A stretch of DNA of 64,000 bases from Pelagibacteraceae bacterium AG-333-C14 (GCA_003282485.1 QBZD01000003.1:1-64000); one strand, 5' to 3'; positions 26,604 through 37,980 are shown, numbered from the stretch's first letter. Made by a program: numbers and translations. Notes: generated by a model not told the origin, from the letters alone.

Positions 26604-27229
26604 CAATATACAGGCCACTCTGTTTCAAACGTTACATAATTTAATTGTAAGCATCGTCTTTCATTTTTGATATATTTTTTTTCTAATCCATGCCATGAAT
26701 CTTTTTCTGAAGTAAAAATATACCCAAAATTATTTCTATAAGGCAAGGTCTTTGCAACTTTAAGGTCAGGAGTATAAAAATCAGTTCCAAGATTTTCGTT
26801 TTCCCCATACCTATTAACAAATAAAATTGACGACATTAATTTCTCTTTTATGTCGCAGTGAGGCTCAAGCCAAAAACCATTTTTATCAGCAATTACTTCA
26901 ACTCTTACAAAGGAATTTGATAAATTTCTGTTAATCATTTTTGAAATTAAATCCGTACACTCCTTTGATTGCATTTCTTTTACAAGTTTATACAATTCAG
27001 GATGATCAGAAGAATTTTCCTTTGTAATGAAAACTCTTAATTTACTTAAAAGATTATTTCCTGTTTTGTCGCCTGCTCTAGTTCCATCAAATATCACATC
27101 GCCCTCTGGAAATTTGATATCATAAACCTCGTCTATTAAAGTTTCTGATAATGGATTTTCTAATGTCCAGTGATTGAAAGGTTCATTGAAATGATTTAAA
27201 TCGTTCTTTAGAGCATTAACTAATGACAT
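26603..27229 (-). CDS. 2OG-Fe(II) oxygenase-like protein
   Basis: A 208-aa protein with the residue layout of a 2-oxoglutarate-Fe(II) oxygenase: WLEPHCDIKEKLMSSILFVNR (HxD pair at about residues 127-129), DSWHGLEKK (distal His at about 183), and NERRCLQLNYV (Arg for 2OG). The strand pattern between these fits a jelly-roll. The substrate is unknown, but prolyl-hydroxylase-like or small-molecule hydroxylases use the same layout. It is coupled to ELM1 upstream (TAATG) and to the Lrp regulator downstream (TGATG), so the three probably form one operon. Confidence 0.72.
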   Translation of the reverse strand: MSLVNALKNDLNHFNEPFNHWTLENPLSETLIDEVYDIKFPEGDVIFDGTRAGDKTGNNLLSKLRVFITKENSSDHPELYKLVKEMQSKECTDLISKMINRNLSNSFVRVEVIADKNGFWLEPHCDIKEKLMSSILFVNRYGENENLGTDFYTPDLKVAKTLPYRNNFGYIFTSEKDSWHGLEKKYIKNERRCLQLNYVTFETEWPVY

Positions 27230-28200
27230 TATTGATTACTATATCTTTCATTAATTGTTTTGGCTACTTCCGTTGTTTCATTCTCATAAGAATTAGAATA
27301 ATCATCTAATCTATCTGATAATATTTTTATATAATTTTTTTTGACCAAAGTTGATATAAAACTTTCAATTCGATTATTTCTTTTTGATGAAGGTAACTTA
27401 TATATAAAAACTGGTTTTTTTGCAGACACTGATTCAGATATGATTGAAACTGAGTCTGAAGTACAGATTAGGTATTTTGAGTAATGCATAAGAGCTAAGT
27501 AAGGATTCTCTTTTCCTTCCCAAACAATATTTTGTTTTGGGTATTTCTTTTTTAAATAATCTTTTATAAATTCGTCTGTCCTTCTTGAAAAAACAATAAA
27601 CATTTGGACATTGTTATTATTCATCACTTTGTCTAGAGTCTGTGCTAATTCGATAACATTAGATTGATCAAATTTGTAATTTCTGCTTTTACCACCAATA
27701 AAAACCGTACAAATTGGTTTTTGAATTGATCCAAAACTATCCTTCATTTCCTCTGCATGCTTTTCTAGTAGTTTTGGTGTGATGTGATTAATAGCAAGAT
27801 CAGTGGTGATGACATTATTTCCAACAACCTTGTCGTGAGAAGGGGCAACAACAATATCAAAATTATTTGTATTTATTTTTGGGTTTTGAATGTGAATAGA
27901 GAAAATTGGACTATTAGATTTTTTTTTAATAAATAGTGAGGCATAGATACTTCTTTTGCCACACGAAATCAATATATCAGGAACTTTTCCATCTAAACTA
28001 AACTCTCCCAAATTCTTGAACATCTTATTAGACAAAGGCACTAAATTAACTGGCAGCTTATTCCATGGGAAATTAAGTTTTACCTCTTTCAGTTCATAGC
28101 TTACATTAAGTGCTTCAGCAAGGCCTCTGACTTGACTAATCATGCCAGCTGAGCCATCGGTTAAACACCATGCTAACTTGTTAGTCTTGAAATTATTCAT
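27229..28200 (-). CDS. ELM1/DUF1022 family protein (GT-B-like)
   Basis: A 323-aa member of the ELM1 family, named for a plant mitochondrial fission protein; the bacterial role is unknown. Typical features are WCLTDGSAGMISQVRGLAEAL near the N-terminus, ILISCGKRSIYASLFIKKK, VVAPSHDKVVGNNVITTDLAINHIT, CTVFIGGKSRNYKFD, and ICTSDSVSIISESVSAKKPVFIYKLP at about residues 245-270. The latter resembles the C-terminal site of GT-B glycosyltransferases such as MurG. It leads the ELM1-oxygenase-Lrp set, and trxB is divergent 79 bases away. Confidence 0.88.
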   Translation of the reverse strand: MNNFKTNKLAWCLTDGSAGMISQVRGLAEALNVSYELKEVKLNFPWNKLPVNLVPLSNKMFKNLGEFSLDGKVPDILISCGKRSIYASLFIKKKSNSPIFSIHIQNPKINTNNFDIVVAPSHDKVVGNNVITTDLAINHITPKLLEKHAEEMKDSFGSIQKPICTVFIGGKSRNYKFDQSNVIELAQTLDKVMNNNNVQMFIVFSRRTDEFIKDYLKKKYPKQNIVWEGKENPYLALMHYSKYLICTSDSVSIISESVSAKKPVFIYKLPSSKRNNRIESFISTLVKKNYIKILSDRLDDYSNSYENETTEVAKTINERYSNQ

Positions 28201-28279
28201 TTAGATATTATCTAGAATCTTAGTATATATAAAATTCTTTAAATTAAATCGATAATATATAAATTATACTAAAAGCCAA

Positions 28280-29212
28280 ATGCATTCAAAAGTTCTCATA
28301 ATAGGTTCAGGGCCTGCCGGGTATACAGCTGCCATTTACGCTGCGCGAGCTATGTTGGAACCTACACTTGTACAGGGAATTCAGCCAGGAGGTCAATTAA
28401 CAATTACTACTGATGTAGAAAATTACCCCGGTTACGGGGATGTAATACAAGGTCCTTGGCTAATGGAGCAAATGGAGGCTCAAGCAAAAAATGTTGGGAC
28501 AAAAATAATTAGCGATATTATTGATAGTGTAGATTTTAAATCAACACCTTTTAAAGCTATGAGTGAGTCTGGCAAAACTTATACCGCCGACTCAGTAATC
28601 ATTTCGACGGGTGCTCAAGCAAGATGGTTAGGCCTAGACTCTGAAAAGAAATTTCAAGGTTACGGAGTTTCTGCGTGTGCTACATGTGATGGCTTTTTCT
28701 TTAAAGAAAAAAAAGTTGCTGTTATTGGTGGTGGCAATTCAGCTGTTGAAGAGGCTTTGTATTTAACTAATTTTGCATCAACAGTTTATTTAATACATAG
28801 AAGAAATGAGTTGAGAGCTGAAAAAATACTTCAAGATAGATTATTTAATAATGAAAAAGTTAAATGTATCTGGGACCATCAATTGCAAGATATTCTAGGA
28901 GACGAAGATCCTCTCAATGTGAAAGGTATCAAAGTCAAAAATGTTAAAACAAACGAGATACAAGATATAGAATTAGACGGAGTGTTTATTGCAATAGGAC
29001 ATGATCCTGCTACGCAGATTTTTAAAAATCAAGTTGAGATGGATAATGAAGGATATATTATCACGAAACCTGATTCAACCTTAACAAATGTTAATGGTGT
29101 TTATGCTGCTGGAGATGTAAAGGATAAAACATATCGTCAAGCTGTGACTGCAGCTGGCATGGGGTGCATGGCTGCGCTTGAAGCAGAAAAGTTTCTAGCT
29201 GAAAAATCCTAA
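28280..29212 (+). CDS. trxB: thioredoxin reductase
   Basis: FAD-dependent NADPH:thioredoxin oxidoreductase, 310 aa. The FAD-binding GxGxxG is in LIIGSGPAGYTAAIYAARA (residues 5-23), the redox-active disulfide is CATCDG at about 132-137, the NADPH-binding site is VAVIGGGNSAVEEALYLT at about 146-163, and the C-terminal FAD motif is GVYAAGDVKDKTYRQAVTAAGMGCMAALEAEKFL. It supplies reductant for thioredoxin-dependent enzymes. It converges on the aminotransferase gene with a single base between stops. Confidence 0.97.
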   Translation: MHSKVLIIGSGPAGYTAAIYAARAMLEPTLVQGIQPGGQLTITTDVENYPGYGDVIQGPWLMEQMEAQAKNVGTKIISDIIDSVDFKSTPFKAMSESGKTYTADSVIISTGAQARWLGLDSEKKFQGYGVSACATCDGFFFKEKKVAVIGGGNSAVEEALYLTNFASTVYLIHRRNELRAEKILQDRLFNNEKVKCIWDHQLQDILGDEDPLNVKGIKVKNVKTNEIQDIELDGVFIAIGHDPATQIFKNQVEMDNEGYIITKPDSTLTNVNGVYAAGDVKDKTYRQAVTAAGMGCMAALEAEKFLAEKS

Positions 29213-29213
29213 A

Positions 29214-30455
<1,242 letters not shown>

Positions 30456-30506
30456 TTATATTACAAATTAAGTATACTCAACTAAAATTGAAAAAATAGA
30501 AAATAA

Positions 30507-32561
30507 ATGCCTAATACTGAGCTACTAAAAGTCACATCTGAATATAGTCCTGCGGGGGACCAGCCTCAGGCCATTGAGGAAATTGTCAAAAGCATTAATG
30601 GCAATGAGATGGAGCAAGTTTTATTGGGAGTAACAGGATCAGGTAAAACATTCACCATGGCAAAAATTATAGAAAGAGTACAAAGACCAACATTGATTCT
30701 TGCCCCAAACAAAACGTTAGCTGCTCAACTGTATGGTGAGATGAAATCATTTTTTCCAAATAATGCTGTTGAATATTTTGTCTCGTATTATGATTATTAT
30801 ATACCCGAAGCTTACGTACCAAGATCAAATACTTATATTGAGAAGGAAGCGTCAATTAATGAGCAAATTGATCGCATGCGACACTCGGCTACACAGTCAT
30901 TACTTGAAAGAAAAGATGTCATTATTGTTGCAAGTGTATCGTGTATTTATGGAATTGGTTCAGTTGAAACATACCGGTCTATGACTATAAGGCTTGAAAA
31001 AAATCAAAAAATTGGACGCAATGAGATAATACAAAAACTTATCACTCTTCAATACACACGTAATGACACAGATTTCCATAGAGGTACTTTCAGGGTTAGA
31101 GGGGACCTTATAGAAATTTTTCCCTCTCATTATGAAGATAGGGCATGGAAATTATCACTTTTTGGTGATGAGCTTGAGACAATTAATGAATTTGATCCCT
31201 TAACTGGAAAGAAAACTGATGAACTAGAAACTATAAAAATATATGCAAATAGTCACTATGTTACTCCAAGGCCTACATTACAAACTGCAATTAAACAAAT
31301 CAGAAAAGATTTAGAGCTCAGAGTTCCAGAATTTAAAAAAGAAAATAAATTAATTGAAGCTCAACGGATAGAGGAAAGAACGCGGTTTGATTTAGAAATG
31401 ATTGAAGCGACGGGAAGTTGCCCAGGAATTGAAAATTACTCAAGATACCTGTCTGGCAGGAATCCAGGTGAAGCACCACCAACGCTATTTGAGTACTTGC
31501 CCGAAAATTCATTATTATTTGTAGACGAAAGTCATGTAACAATACCTCAGCTTGAAGGCATGTATAAAGGTGACAGAAGCAGAAAAACCACACTTTCTGA
31601 ATATGGCTTTAGACTTCCATCCTGCCTTGATAACAGGCCATTAAAATTTGAAGAATGGGAAATGATGAGACCTCAAAGTCTGTTTATTTCTGCTACGCCA
31701 GGACCATGGGAGATGCAGAAAACTCAAGGCGTATTCACTGAACAAATCATAAGACCGACTGGACTTATAGATCCAGATATTGAGATTCGACCTGCTAAAA
31801 CACAAGTTGAAGACCTTATTTCTGAATGTAAAAAAATCATTGATATGAAGTATAGAGTCTTAGTTACAACTTTGACCAAACGGATGGCTGAGGATTTATC
31901 AGAGTACATGCACGAAAATGGCATTAAAGTAAAGTATATGCACTCAGACATCGATACCTTAGAAAGAATTGAAATAATTAGAGATTTAAGAAAAGGAATG
32001 TTCGATGTTCTGGTTGGGATTAATTTACTTAGAGAAGGACTCGATATACCTGAGTGCGCATTAGTGGCTATTCTTGATGCTGATAAAGAAGGGTTCTTAA
32101 GGTCTGAAAGATCGCTTGTTCAAACCATTGGAAGAGCAGCTCGTAATGTCGATGGCAGGGTGATTCTTTATGCAGATAAAGAAACAGAAAGTATTAAAAA
32201 AGCAATAAAAGAGACTGATAGAAGAAGAGAGATTCAAAAAAGATTCAATCTTGAAAATAAGATCACTCCTGAGTCTATTAAAAGAGATATCAGTGATATT
32301 TTAGAGAGTATATATGAAAATGATAGGGTTAGCGTTGAATTACATGGTGAGAATAATAATCTTGTAGGAGATAATTTGCAAAAGCATATCAAAGGGCTTA
32401 AAAAGAACATGATTGATTTAGCTGATGACTTAAATTTCGAGGAAGCTGCAAAGTTAAGAGATGAAATAAAAAGACTTGAAAATAATCAATTAGAATTGCC
32501 ATCTAATAATCTTGGACAGTATAAAAAGAATAGAAGAAGCAAAAGGAAGTATTTCACATAA
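30507..32561 (+). CDS. uvrB: excinuclease ABC subunit B
   Basis: Damage-verifying helicase-like subunit of nucleotide excision repair, 684 aa. Walker A is [13 protein letters not shown] at about residues 40-52. The DNA-clamping beta hairpin is [29 protein letters not shown], and the Walker B-type motif is [14 protein letters not shown]. Helicase motif VI is [15 protein letters not shown]-terminal UVR domain ([21 protein letters not shown]) contacts UvrC, whose gene is 2 kb downstream on the same strand. The first base after the stop begins the next ATG. Confidence 0.98.
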   Translation: MPNTELLKVTSEYSPAGDQPQAIEEIVKSINGNEMEQVLLGVTGSGKTFTMAKIIERVQRPTLILAPNKTLAAQLYGEMKSFFPNNAVEYFVSYYDYYIPEAYVPRSNTYIEKEASINEQIDRMRHSATQSLLERKDVIIVASVSCIYGIGSVETYRSMTIRLEKNQKIGRNEIIQKLITLQYTRNDTDFHRGTFRVRGDLIEIFPSHYEDRAWKLSLFGDELETINEFDPLTGKKTDELETIKIYANSHYVTPRPTLQTAIKQIRKDLELRVPEFKKENKLIEAQRIEERTRFDLEMIEATGSCPGIENYSRYLSGRNPGEAPPTLFEYLPENSLLFVDESHVTIPQLEGMYKGDRSRKTTLSEYGFRLPSCLDNRPLKFEEWEMMRPQSLFISATPGPWEMQKTQGVFTEQIIRPTGLIDPDIEIRPAKTQVEDLISECKKIIDMKYRVLVTTLTKRMAEDLSEYMHENGIKVKYMHSDIDTLERIEIIRDLRKGMFDVLVGINLLREGLDIPECALVAILDADKEGFLRSERSLVQTIGRAARNVDGRVILYADKETESIKKAIKETDRRREIQKRFNLENKITPESIKRDISDILESIYENDRVSVELHGENNNLVGDNLQKHIKGLKKNMIDLADDLNFEEAAKLRDEIKRLENNQLELPSNNLGQYKKNRRSKRKYFT

Positions 32562-33494
32562 ATGTTTGTCGATATTTTAATTTTATTGATTGGACTTGTA
32601 CTATTACTTTACAGCGCTGACATGATGATAGGTTCCTCTGATCTAATTGCAAAAAAATTTCAACTATCGCCTATTCTTATAGGTCTAACAATTGTTGCAT
32701 TCGGTACATCAGCTCCCGAACTAGTTATTACCTTATTCGCAGCTTCTAAAGAAATCCCAGCAACAGACGCTATAATTGGTAACATTATTGGCTCAAACAT
32801 TGCTAATATTTTACTTATTTTAGGCACTGCCTCACTTTTTTTTAAAATAGATTTAAGTAATATCGGACTTAAAGATAATAGTTTTTTGCTAATACTAACA
32901 TTTTATTTTGCAGCAATGTTCTATATTGCAAGCTCTCTTAATTTTACAATTATTATTGGATTAATAGTTTTTGTAATACTTTTTTTGAACATACTTAAAA
33001 ATTATGAGTCTAATAATGAAGAAGTAAAATTCAAAGAATTTAGTAAAAGAACCTACGTAATTCTCTTATTTTCATTTATTGGTATCTTTATTGGTGGAAA
33101 AATATTTTTAGACAGTTCACTTAGTATCTTTACAACTTTTGGATTAGAAGAGACAATAATAGGAATATCTATTTTAGCAATTGGCACCTCACTTCCTGAA
33201 CTAGCAACTGTAGTAATTTCTTACATAAGAAAAAAAGGTTCTATTGGCATTGGTAACATTATTGGAAGCAATATAATGAATATTCTTTTTGTTTTCTTGC
33301 CAGGTGCAATAATAATTAAATCAAGAAACTTAGATTTTTCATTAGAAAATATTGATTTAATGCATGTTAACGTGTTGGTATTAGTGACATTAATCATTGC
33401 AGCAATGTCATTATTAAAAATGAAATTGAATAAAATTTTTGCTTTGGGTTTTCTATTGTCATATGTGGTATATATAACTTATTCAGTATTATGA
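32562..33494 (+). CDS. calcium/sodium antiporter, NCX (YrbG/CaxA) family
   Basis: Inner-membrane cation exchanger with ten hydrophobic helices in two inverted repeats, 310 aa. The alpha-1 repeat shows GTSAPELVITLFAA and GNIIGSNIANILLILG at about residues 48-90; alpha-2 shows GTSLPELATVVISY and GNIIGSNIMNILFVFLPG at about 208-250. The Glu residues in the GTSxPE motifs bind the ion. It starts immediately after uvrB and overlaps the SDR gene by 4 bases, so it is part of the same transcript although unrelated to DNA repair. Confidence 0.92.
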   Translation: MFVDILILLIGLVLLLYSADMMIGSSDLIAKKFQLSPILIGLTIVAFGTSAPELVITLFAASKEIPATDAIIGNIIGSNIANILLILGTASLFFKIDLSNIGLKDNSFLLILTFYFAAMFYIASSLNFTIIIGLIVFVILFLNILKNYESNNEEVKFKEFSKRTYVILLFSFIGIFIGGKIFLDSSLSIFTTFGLEETIIGISILAIGTSLPELATVVISYIRKKGSIGIGNIIGSNIMNILFVFLPGAIIIKSRNLDFSLENIDLMHVNVLVLVTLIIAAMSLLKMKLNKIFALGFLLSYVVYITYSVL

Positions 33495-34216
33495 AAAAAC
33501 AAACTATTTTAATTACTGGAGGCGCTCAAAGAATTGGCAAAGCTATTGCTTTAAGCTTGAAGAGTAATAACCTAAATTTTGTTATTCATTATAATAGCTC
33601 TATTAAAGAGGCTAAAGATTTAAAAAATAGTCTCATAAAATCTGGAAATCAATGTGAAATAATTAAGTGTGATTTAAACAAACCAGGTCAAGTTTCAAAG
33701 ATAATATTAAAATCAAAAAGAATTTTTGGATCAGTCGATTTTCTTGTTAATAATGCTTCTCTATTTTTAAATGACAATATTGAAACACTCAATGATGGCT
33801 TGTGGTATGATCATATGAATATAAATTTGTATGCACCTTTGATATTATCCAAAGAATTCAAAAAGCACTTACCAAAAAACTCCAACGGGCATATCATAAA
33901 TATTTTAGATCAAAATGTAGTCAACGCTGATACTTCATTTCTTTCTTACTCAATTTCAAAGGCTGCTCTTTATGCAGCTACACCAATATTAGCTAAATCT
34001 TTTGCTCCAAATATAAGAGTTAATTCGATTGGTCCCGGACCAACTTTAAAAAATATTCATCAATCAAAGAAACACTTTGATAAGTCATTGAAAAATACAA
34101 TTTTAAAGATTGGTTCACCTCCGGAAGAAATAGCAAAATCTGTTAAATTTCTGCTTGAATCAAAGTCAATAACAGGTCAATTTATAGCCGTTGACGGGGG
34201 GGAGCATTTATCATGA
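33491..34216 (+). CDS. SDR oxidoreductase, pteridine reductase/FolM-like
   Basis: Short-chain dehydrogenase of 241 aa. The cofactor motif is TGGAQRIG at about residues 8-15, matching the TGxxxRxG variant of pteridine reductases rather than the usual TGxxxGxG, which favours NADPH. NNAS at about 88-91 and the catalytic YSISKAAL (Tyr-x3-Lys) at about 153-160 are present, with GQFIAVDGGEHL at the end. It directly precedes folB with a 4-base overlap, which supports a role in dihydromonapterin or dihydrofolate reduction (FolM). Another SDR activity is possible. Confidence 0.8.
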   Translation: MKKQTILITGGAQRIGKAIALSLKSNNLNFVIHYNSSIKEAKDLKNSLIKSGNQCEIIKCDLNKPGQVSKIILKSKRIFGSVDFLVNNASLFLNDNIETLNDGLWYDHMNINLYAPLILSKEFKKHLPKNSNGHIINILDQNVVNADTSFLSYSISKAALYAATPILAKSFAPNIRVNSIGPGPTLKNIHQSKKHFDKSLKNTILKIGSPPEEIAKSVKFLLESKSITGQFIAVDGGEHLS

Positions 34217-34638
34217 ATCATAAAAATGTACTAAAAATTAACGATTTAAAATCAAATACAGATTTAGTAGATCCATTGTCAGGGTATGATTTGATATTTT
34301 TAAATGATTTTATGATTGACGCAAACATTGGTGTCTACAAACATGAAAAGTTGAAGCGACAGCCACTTAGAATAAACGTTATTGCTAAAGTTAAAAACCC
34401 TAAAACAATTAATGACAGCAGATTACAAAGTGTTGTTTGCTATAATCAAATATCAAAAAAAATAAAAAAAATTATAGGTGCTGGTCATACAATTCTTCTT
34501 GAGAAGTTAGCTGAAAAGATATTTCAAGAATGTTTCAAAAATAAAAGAATTGAGACAATGAAAATTAGGCTAGAAAAATTAGACGCAATAAAAGAGGCTG
34601 CGAGTGCTGGTATTGAAATTGAGCGCTCACGCGCTTAA
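34213..34638 (+). CDS. folB: dihydroneopterin aldolase-like protein (FolB family)
   Basis: Folate pathway enzyme that converts dihydroneopterin to 6-hydroxymethyl-dihydropterin. The core LIFLNDFMIDANIGVYKHEKLKRQPLRINVIAKV and later GHTILLEKLAEKIFQECFKNKRIETMKIRLEKLDAIKEAASAGIEIER match the T-fold FolB pattern. The catalytic Lys/Glu region is conserved (EKLKRQPL, EKLAEKI). There is an N-terminal extension of about 25 residues. Coupling to the FolM-like reductase is consistent with pterin metabolism. It ends two bases before uvrC. Confidence 0.86.
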   Translation: MNHKNVLKINDLKSNTDLVDPLSGYDLIFLNDFMIDANIGVYKHEKLKRQPLRINVIAKVKNPKTINDSRLQSVVCYNQISKKIKKIIGAGHTILLEKLAEKIFQECFKNKRIETMKIRLEKLDAIKEAASAGIEIERSRA

Positions 34639-34640
34639 AA

Positions 34641-36473
34641 ATGAATAGTACAGAAAATCTAAAAGAAATTATAAATCAATCCCCTACTTCTGCAGGCATT
34701 TATAAAATGCTGAATGAAAAAGATGAAATACTTTACGTAGGGAAAGCAAAGAATATTCAAAATCGCCTTAAAAGTTACCTGAATGGTAATAATTTATCAA
34801 ACCGCATAAAAAGAATGGTCAGTAAAATCTCAACTATTGACGTTGTAATTACACAAACTGAAAAAGAAGCATTGCTTTTAGAGGCAAATTTAATCAAGAA
34901 ACTAAAGCCACCATTTAATATACTTCTTCGTGACGACAAATCATTTCCTTATATCTTTATTAACCATGAACAGGAATATCCACAAATTACAAAACATAGA
35001 GGTAAGCAAAGATTTAAAGGAAAGTATTTTGGGCCATTTGCAACAATTAACTCTCTTAATTATACATTAAAAATATTACAGAAAGTTTTCTTACTACGTT
35101 CATGTGATGACACAATATTTGAAAATAGATCGAAACCCTGCCTGCTTTATCAAATTGAAAGATGCAGCGGTCCTTGTGTAAATGATACAATTAATAAAAA
35201 AGACTACAATGCAACAGTAAAGAATGCTGAGAATTTTCTTTCAGGTCATCACAGTACTCTACAGGCAGAGCTTTCAAAGAAGATGGAAAGAGAAAGTGAA
35301 ATTTTGAATTATGAAAAGGCTGCAAGTTATAGAGATAAAATTGAAGCTTTAACTCAAATTCAAAGCCAGCAGAATATAAACTTGCACGACATTAAAAATA
35401 CTGACGTGATATCTATTTCAAGAAAAGGAAACAAATCTTGCGTGCAAGTATTCATATACAGATCAGGCCAGAATTGGGGAAATAGATCATACTTTCCAAA
35501 ACATGGGGAAGAAGTTGAAACTTATGAAATATTGGAGAGGTTTATAGTTGATTTTTACACAAAGTATTCACCTCCAAAAAACGTACTCATAAATACTTCC
35601 ATTAATAATTCTAAACTCATTAAAAATTCTCTAAAATCGATTTATTCTTATCAAACAAATTTTTCAATTCCGAAACAAGGTAAAAAATTAGAAATCATTA
35701 ATTATGCAATAAGGAATTCTGAATTATCATTAAAAAATCATATTACCCAGTCGTTCTCTGATAAAGAAAATTTAAAAGCCTTAAAAAAAGATTTAGGAAT
35801 TACCCATGATATTAATCGAATAGAAGCTTTTGATAATAGTCACTTATTTGGCAAAAATGCTGTTGGAGCCATGATTGTGTTTTCAAACGAAGGTTTTGAT
35901 AAAAAATCTTATAGAAAATTTAATATTGACTCAAACAAAGTTAAACCTGGGGACGACTATGGCATGATGCGGCATGTTCTAGAGAGAAGATTTTCTTCTG
36001 AAGCAATAAAAAATCAAAAAAAATATCAAAATTTACCTGAACTTCTCATAATAGATGGTGGCAAGGGCCATTATGATTTGGCTAAAAAAATATTAGATGA
36101 AAAAAATTTAAATAAAATTAAATTAGCGTCAATTTTTAAGGGCGAAGGAAGAAAGGAAAGCCTAGATCAGATTATTTTCAATGATAAGAAAAATTATATA
36201 AAGAAAGATACACCTTCATTTTTCTTTATGCAAAGGCTCAGAGATGAATCACATAGATATGCTATTGGAGCTCACAGAGACAAAAGAAAAAAAGAAATGC
36301 ACACATCAGAATTAGAGCCAATTGAAGGCCTGGGACGAGTAAGAAAAAAGCTACTACTGAATCATTTTGGATCAATTAAAAATATTAAAACTGCATCATC
36401 TCAAGATATTATGAAGGTTAAAGGAATAAGCAGGTTGCTATCAGAAAAAATATATGCTTACTTTAATGATTGA
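34641..36473 (+). CDS. uvrC: excinuclease ABC subunit C
   Basis: Dual-incision nuclease of nucleotide excision repair, 610 aa. The N-terminal GIY-YIG domain reads TSAGIYKMLNEKDEILYVGKAKNIQNRLKSYL (about residues 12-45) and makes the 3' cut. A central UVR domain (ESEILNYEKAASYRDKIEALTQIQ) binds UvrB. The RNase H-like 5' nuclease domain has IEAFDNSHLFGKNAVGAMIVF and LLIIDGGKGHYDLA with acidic catalytic residues. C-terminal helix-hairpin-helix motifs (IEGLGRVRKKLLLNHFGSIKNIKTAS) bind DNA. It is coupled to pgsA by TGATG. Confidence 0.97.
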   Translation: MNSTENLKEIINQSPTSAGIYKMLNEKDEILYVGKAKNIQNRLKSYLNGNNLSNRIKRMVSKISTIDVVITQTEKEALLLEANLIKKLKPPFNILLRDDKSFPYIFINHEQEYPQITKHRGKQRFKGKYFGPFATINSLNYTLKILQKVFLLRSCDDTIFENRSKPCLLYQIERCSGPCVNDTINKKDYNATVKNAENFLSGHHSTLQAELSKKMERESEILNYEKAASYRDKIEALTQIQSQQNINLHDIKNTDVISISRKGNKSCVQVFIYRSGQNWGNRSYFPKHGEEVETYEILERFIVDFYTKYSPPKNVLINTSINNSKLIKNSLKSIYSYQTNFSIPKQGKKLEIINYAIRNSELSLKNHITQSFSDKENLKALKKDLGITHDINRIEAFDNSHLFGKNAVGAMIVFSNEGFDKKSYRKFNIDSNKVKPGDDYGMMRHVLERRFSSEAIKNQKKYQNLPELLIIDGGKGHYDLAKKILDEKNLNKIKLASIFKGEGRKESLDQIIFNDKKNYIKKDTPSFFFMQRLRDESHRYAIGAHRDKRKKEMHTSELEPIEGLGRVRKKLLLNHFGSIKNIKTASSQDIMKVKGISRLLSEKIYAYFND

Positions 36474-37015
36474 TGTCAAAGTTACCAAACATATTAACAA
36501 TTTCAAGAATAGTACTGCTTCCAGTCCTAATAATATTAATTCTTTCTGATTCAAATTTAATAAATTTCTTATCAATAGTTTTATTTATTGTGATGTCGAT
36601 TACCGATTATCTTGATGGATTAATTGCCAGAAAGACAAAAAATACATCAAACTTTGGAAAAATGCTTGATCCCATCGCTGATAAACTCTTTGTAGTTCTT
36701 ATCTTGATTACTTTTATTTCAGATAGCATGTTGTTAGGAATACATCTCATACCTGCATATCTAATTATAGCTAGAGAAATATTTATTTCTGGCTTGAGAG
36801 AATATGCATCAAGTGATGATAACAAAAAAGAAATACCTGTATCAAATTTAGGTAAATATAAAACTGCAGCTCAAATGAGCGGCTTATTTTTGATACTCTT
36901 GGCCGATGTGTACAGTAGTTTATTATTAATTAACGATTTTGGCATAGCGCTTTTGTGGATTGCTATGATAGCGTCGCTATATAGTGGTTATCAATACTAT
37001 AGAAAGATTTTTTAA
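36473..37015 (+). CDS. pgsA: CDP-diacylglycerol-glycerol-3-phosphate 3-phosphatidyltransferase
   Basis: Inner-membrane enzyme of phosphatidylglycerol synthesis. The CDP-alcohol phosphotransferase motif DG-x2-AR-x8-G-x3-D-x3-D is complete in DYLDGLIARKTKNTSNFGKMLDPIADK at about residues 42-69. Several transmembrane helices surround it. The track lists a TTG one codon earlier; the ATG at 36473 overlaps the uvrC TGA and gives MSKLPNILTISRI, 180 aa, the usual start. The stop abuts the stop of ilvE on the other strand. Confidence 0.95.
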   Translation: MSKLPNILTISRIVLLPVLIILILSDSNLINFLSIVLFIVMSITDYLDGLIARKTKNTSNFGKMLDPIADKLFVVLILITFISDSMLLGIHLIPAYLIIAREIFISGLREYASSDDNKKEIPVSNLGKYKTAAQMSGLFLILLADVYSSLLLINDFGIALLWIAMIASLYSGYQYYRKIF

Positions 37016-37897
37016 CTAAGATCTTACTAGATCGTGATAATCTTGCATGAACTGAAAATTTTGGCTTTCATCGCCAGTCTTAAATTGAATACTATCAATT
37101 GATTGTATTGGAGTAATTTCAGCGGCTGTCCCAGTTAAAAAAGCCTCTTCATAGTTGGCCATTTCATCTGGCATTATATGTTTTTCCTCAACTGAAAATC
37201 CTTTTTTTGTCACCATCTCAATAACTGTTTGCCTAGTTATGCCATTTAGGAAACAATCTGGTATAGGTGTATGTATTGTTTTATTTTTTATAAAAAATAT
37301 ATTCGCCCCTGTTCCTTCCGCTACATAGCCTCTGTAATCCAGCATTAAAGCATCATTGTAGCCTTTACTCTCCGCATATTCCTTTGACATTGTACAAATA
37401 ACATAAGGTCCTGATGCTTTAGCCTCACATGGAGCAGTATCAGGTGCTGGTCGTTTCCAGGGTGATGTAATCAACCTTAGGCCTGCTTTTCTATCTTCAA
37501 TTTTGAAATATGATGCCCAATCATCCCAGACGGCAATGGCAACATTTATATCAGCATTAGATGTCGATAATCCCATCTGCTGACTTCCACGCCAGGCAAT
37601 TGGACGAACATAACAATCTTGATAACCCATCTTACTGATTAAATCATCTTTAGCCTTGTTAATTTCTTTCTGAGTATAGGGAATTTTTATGCCAACTGTT
37701 TCAGCTGACTTAAATAGTCTTTTCGTATGTTCATCAGATTTAAATATTTTTCCTTTATAGGCCCTCTCACCTTCAAAAACAGAACTTGCATAATGAAGTC
37801 CCTGGGTGATGACATGACATTTAGCATCATTCCATGGAATAAATTTGCCATTCATCCATATAAAGCCATCTCTGTTATCAAATGGTGGTATTTCCAT
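37016..37897 (-). CDS. ilvE: branched-chain amino acid aminotransferase
   Basis: Class IV PLP aminotransferase that forms leucine, isoleucine and valine from their keto acids, 293 aa. Motifs: HYASSVFEGERAYKG at about residues 31-45, WKRPAPDTAPCEAKASGPYV with the PLP lysine in AKASGPY, and GYVAEGTGANIFFIKN. GTAAEITPI near the C-terminus completes the cofactor site. It is divergent from the MarR-family gene at 37981. Confidence 0.94.
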   Translation of the reverse strand: MEIPPFDNRDGFIWMNGKFIPWNDAKCHVITQGLHYASSVFEGERAYKGKIFKSDEHTKRLFKSAETVGIKIPYTQKEINKAKDDLISKMGYQDCYVRPIAWRGSQQMGLSTSNADINVAIAVWDDWASYFKIEDRKAGLRLITSPWKRPAPDTAPCEAKASGPYVICTMSKEYAESKGYNDALMLDYRGYVAEGTGANIFFIKNKTIHTPIPDCFLNGITRQTVIEMVTKKGFSVEEKHIMPDEMANYEEAFLTGTAAEITPIQSIDSIQFKTGDESQNFQFMQDYHDLVRS

Positions 37898-37980
37898 ATA
37901 TTTTTTATTTAATTTAAGAATAGATTACATAACAGAAAAACTCCTTGATTAATATATATTTTTATCGTAACTATGTCATA

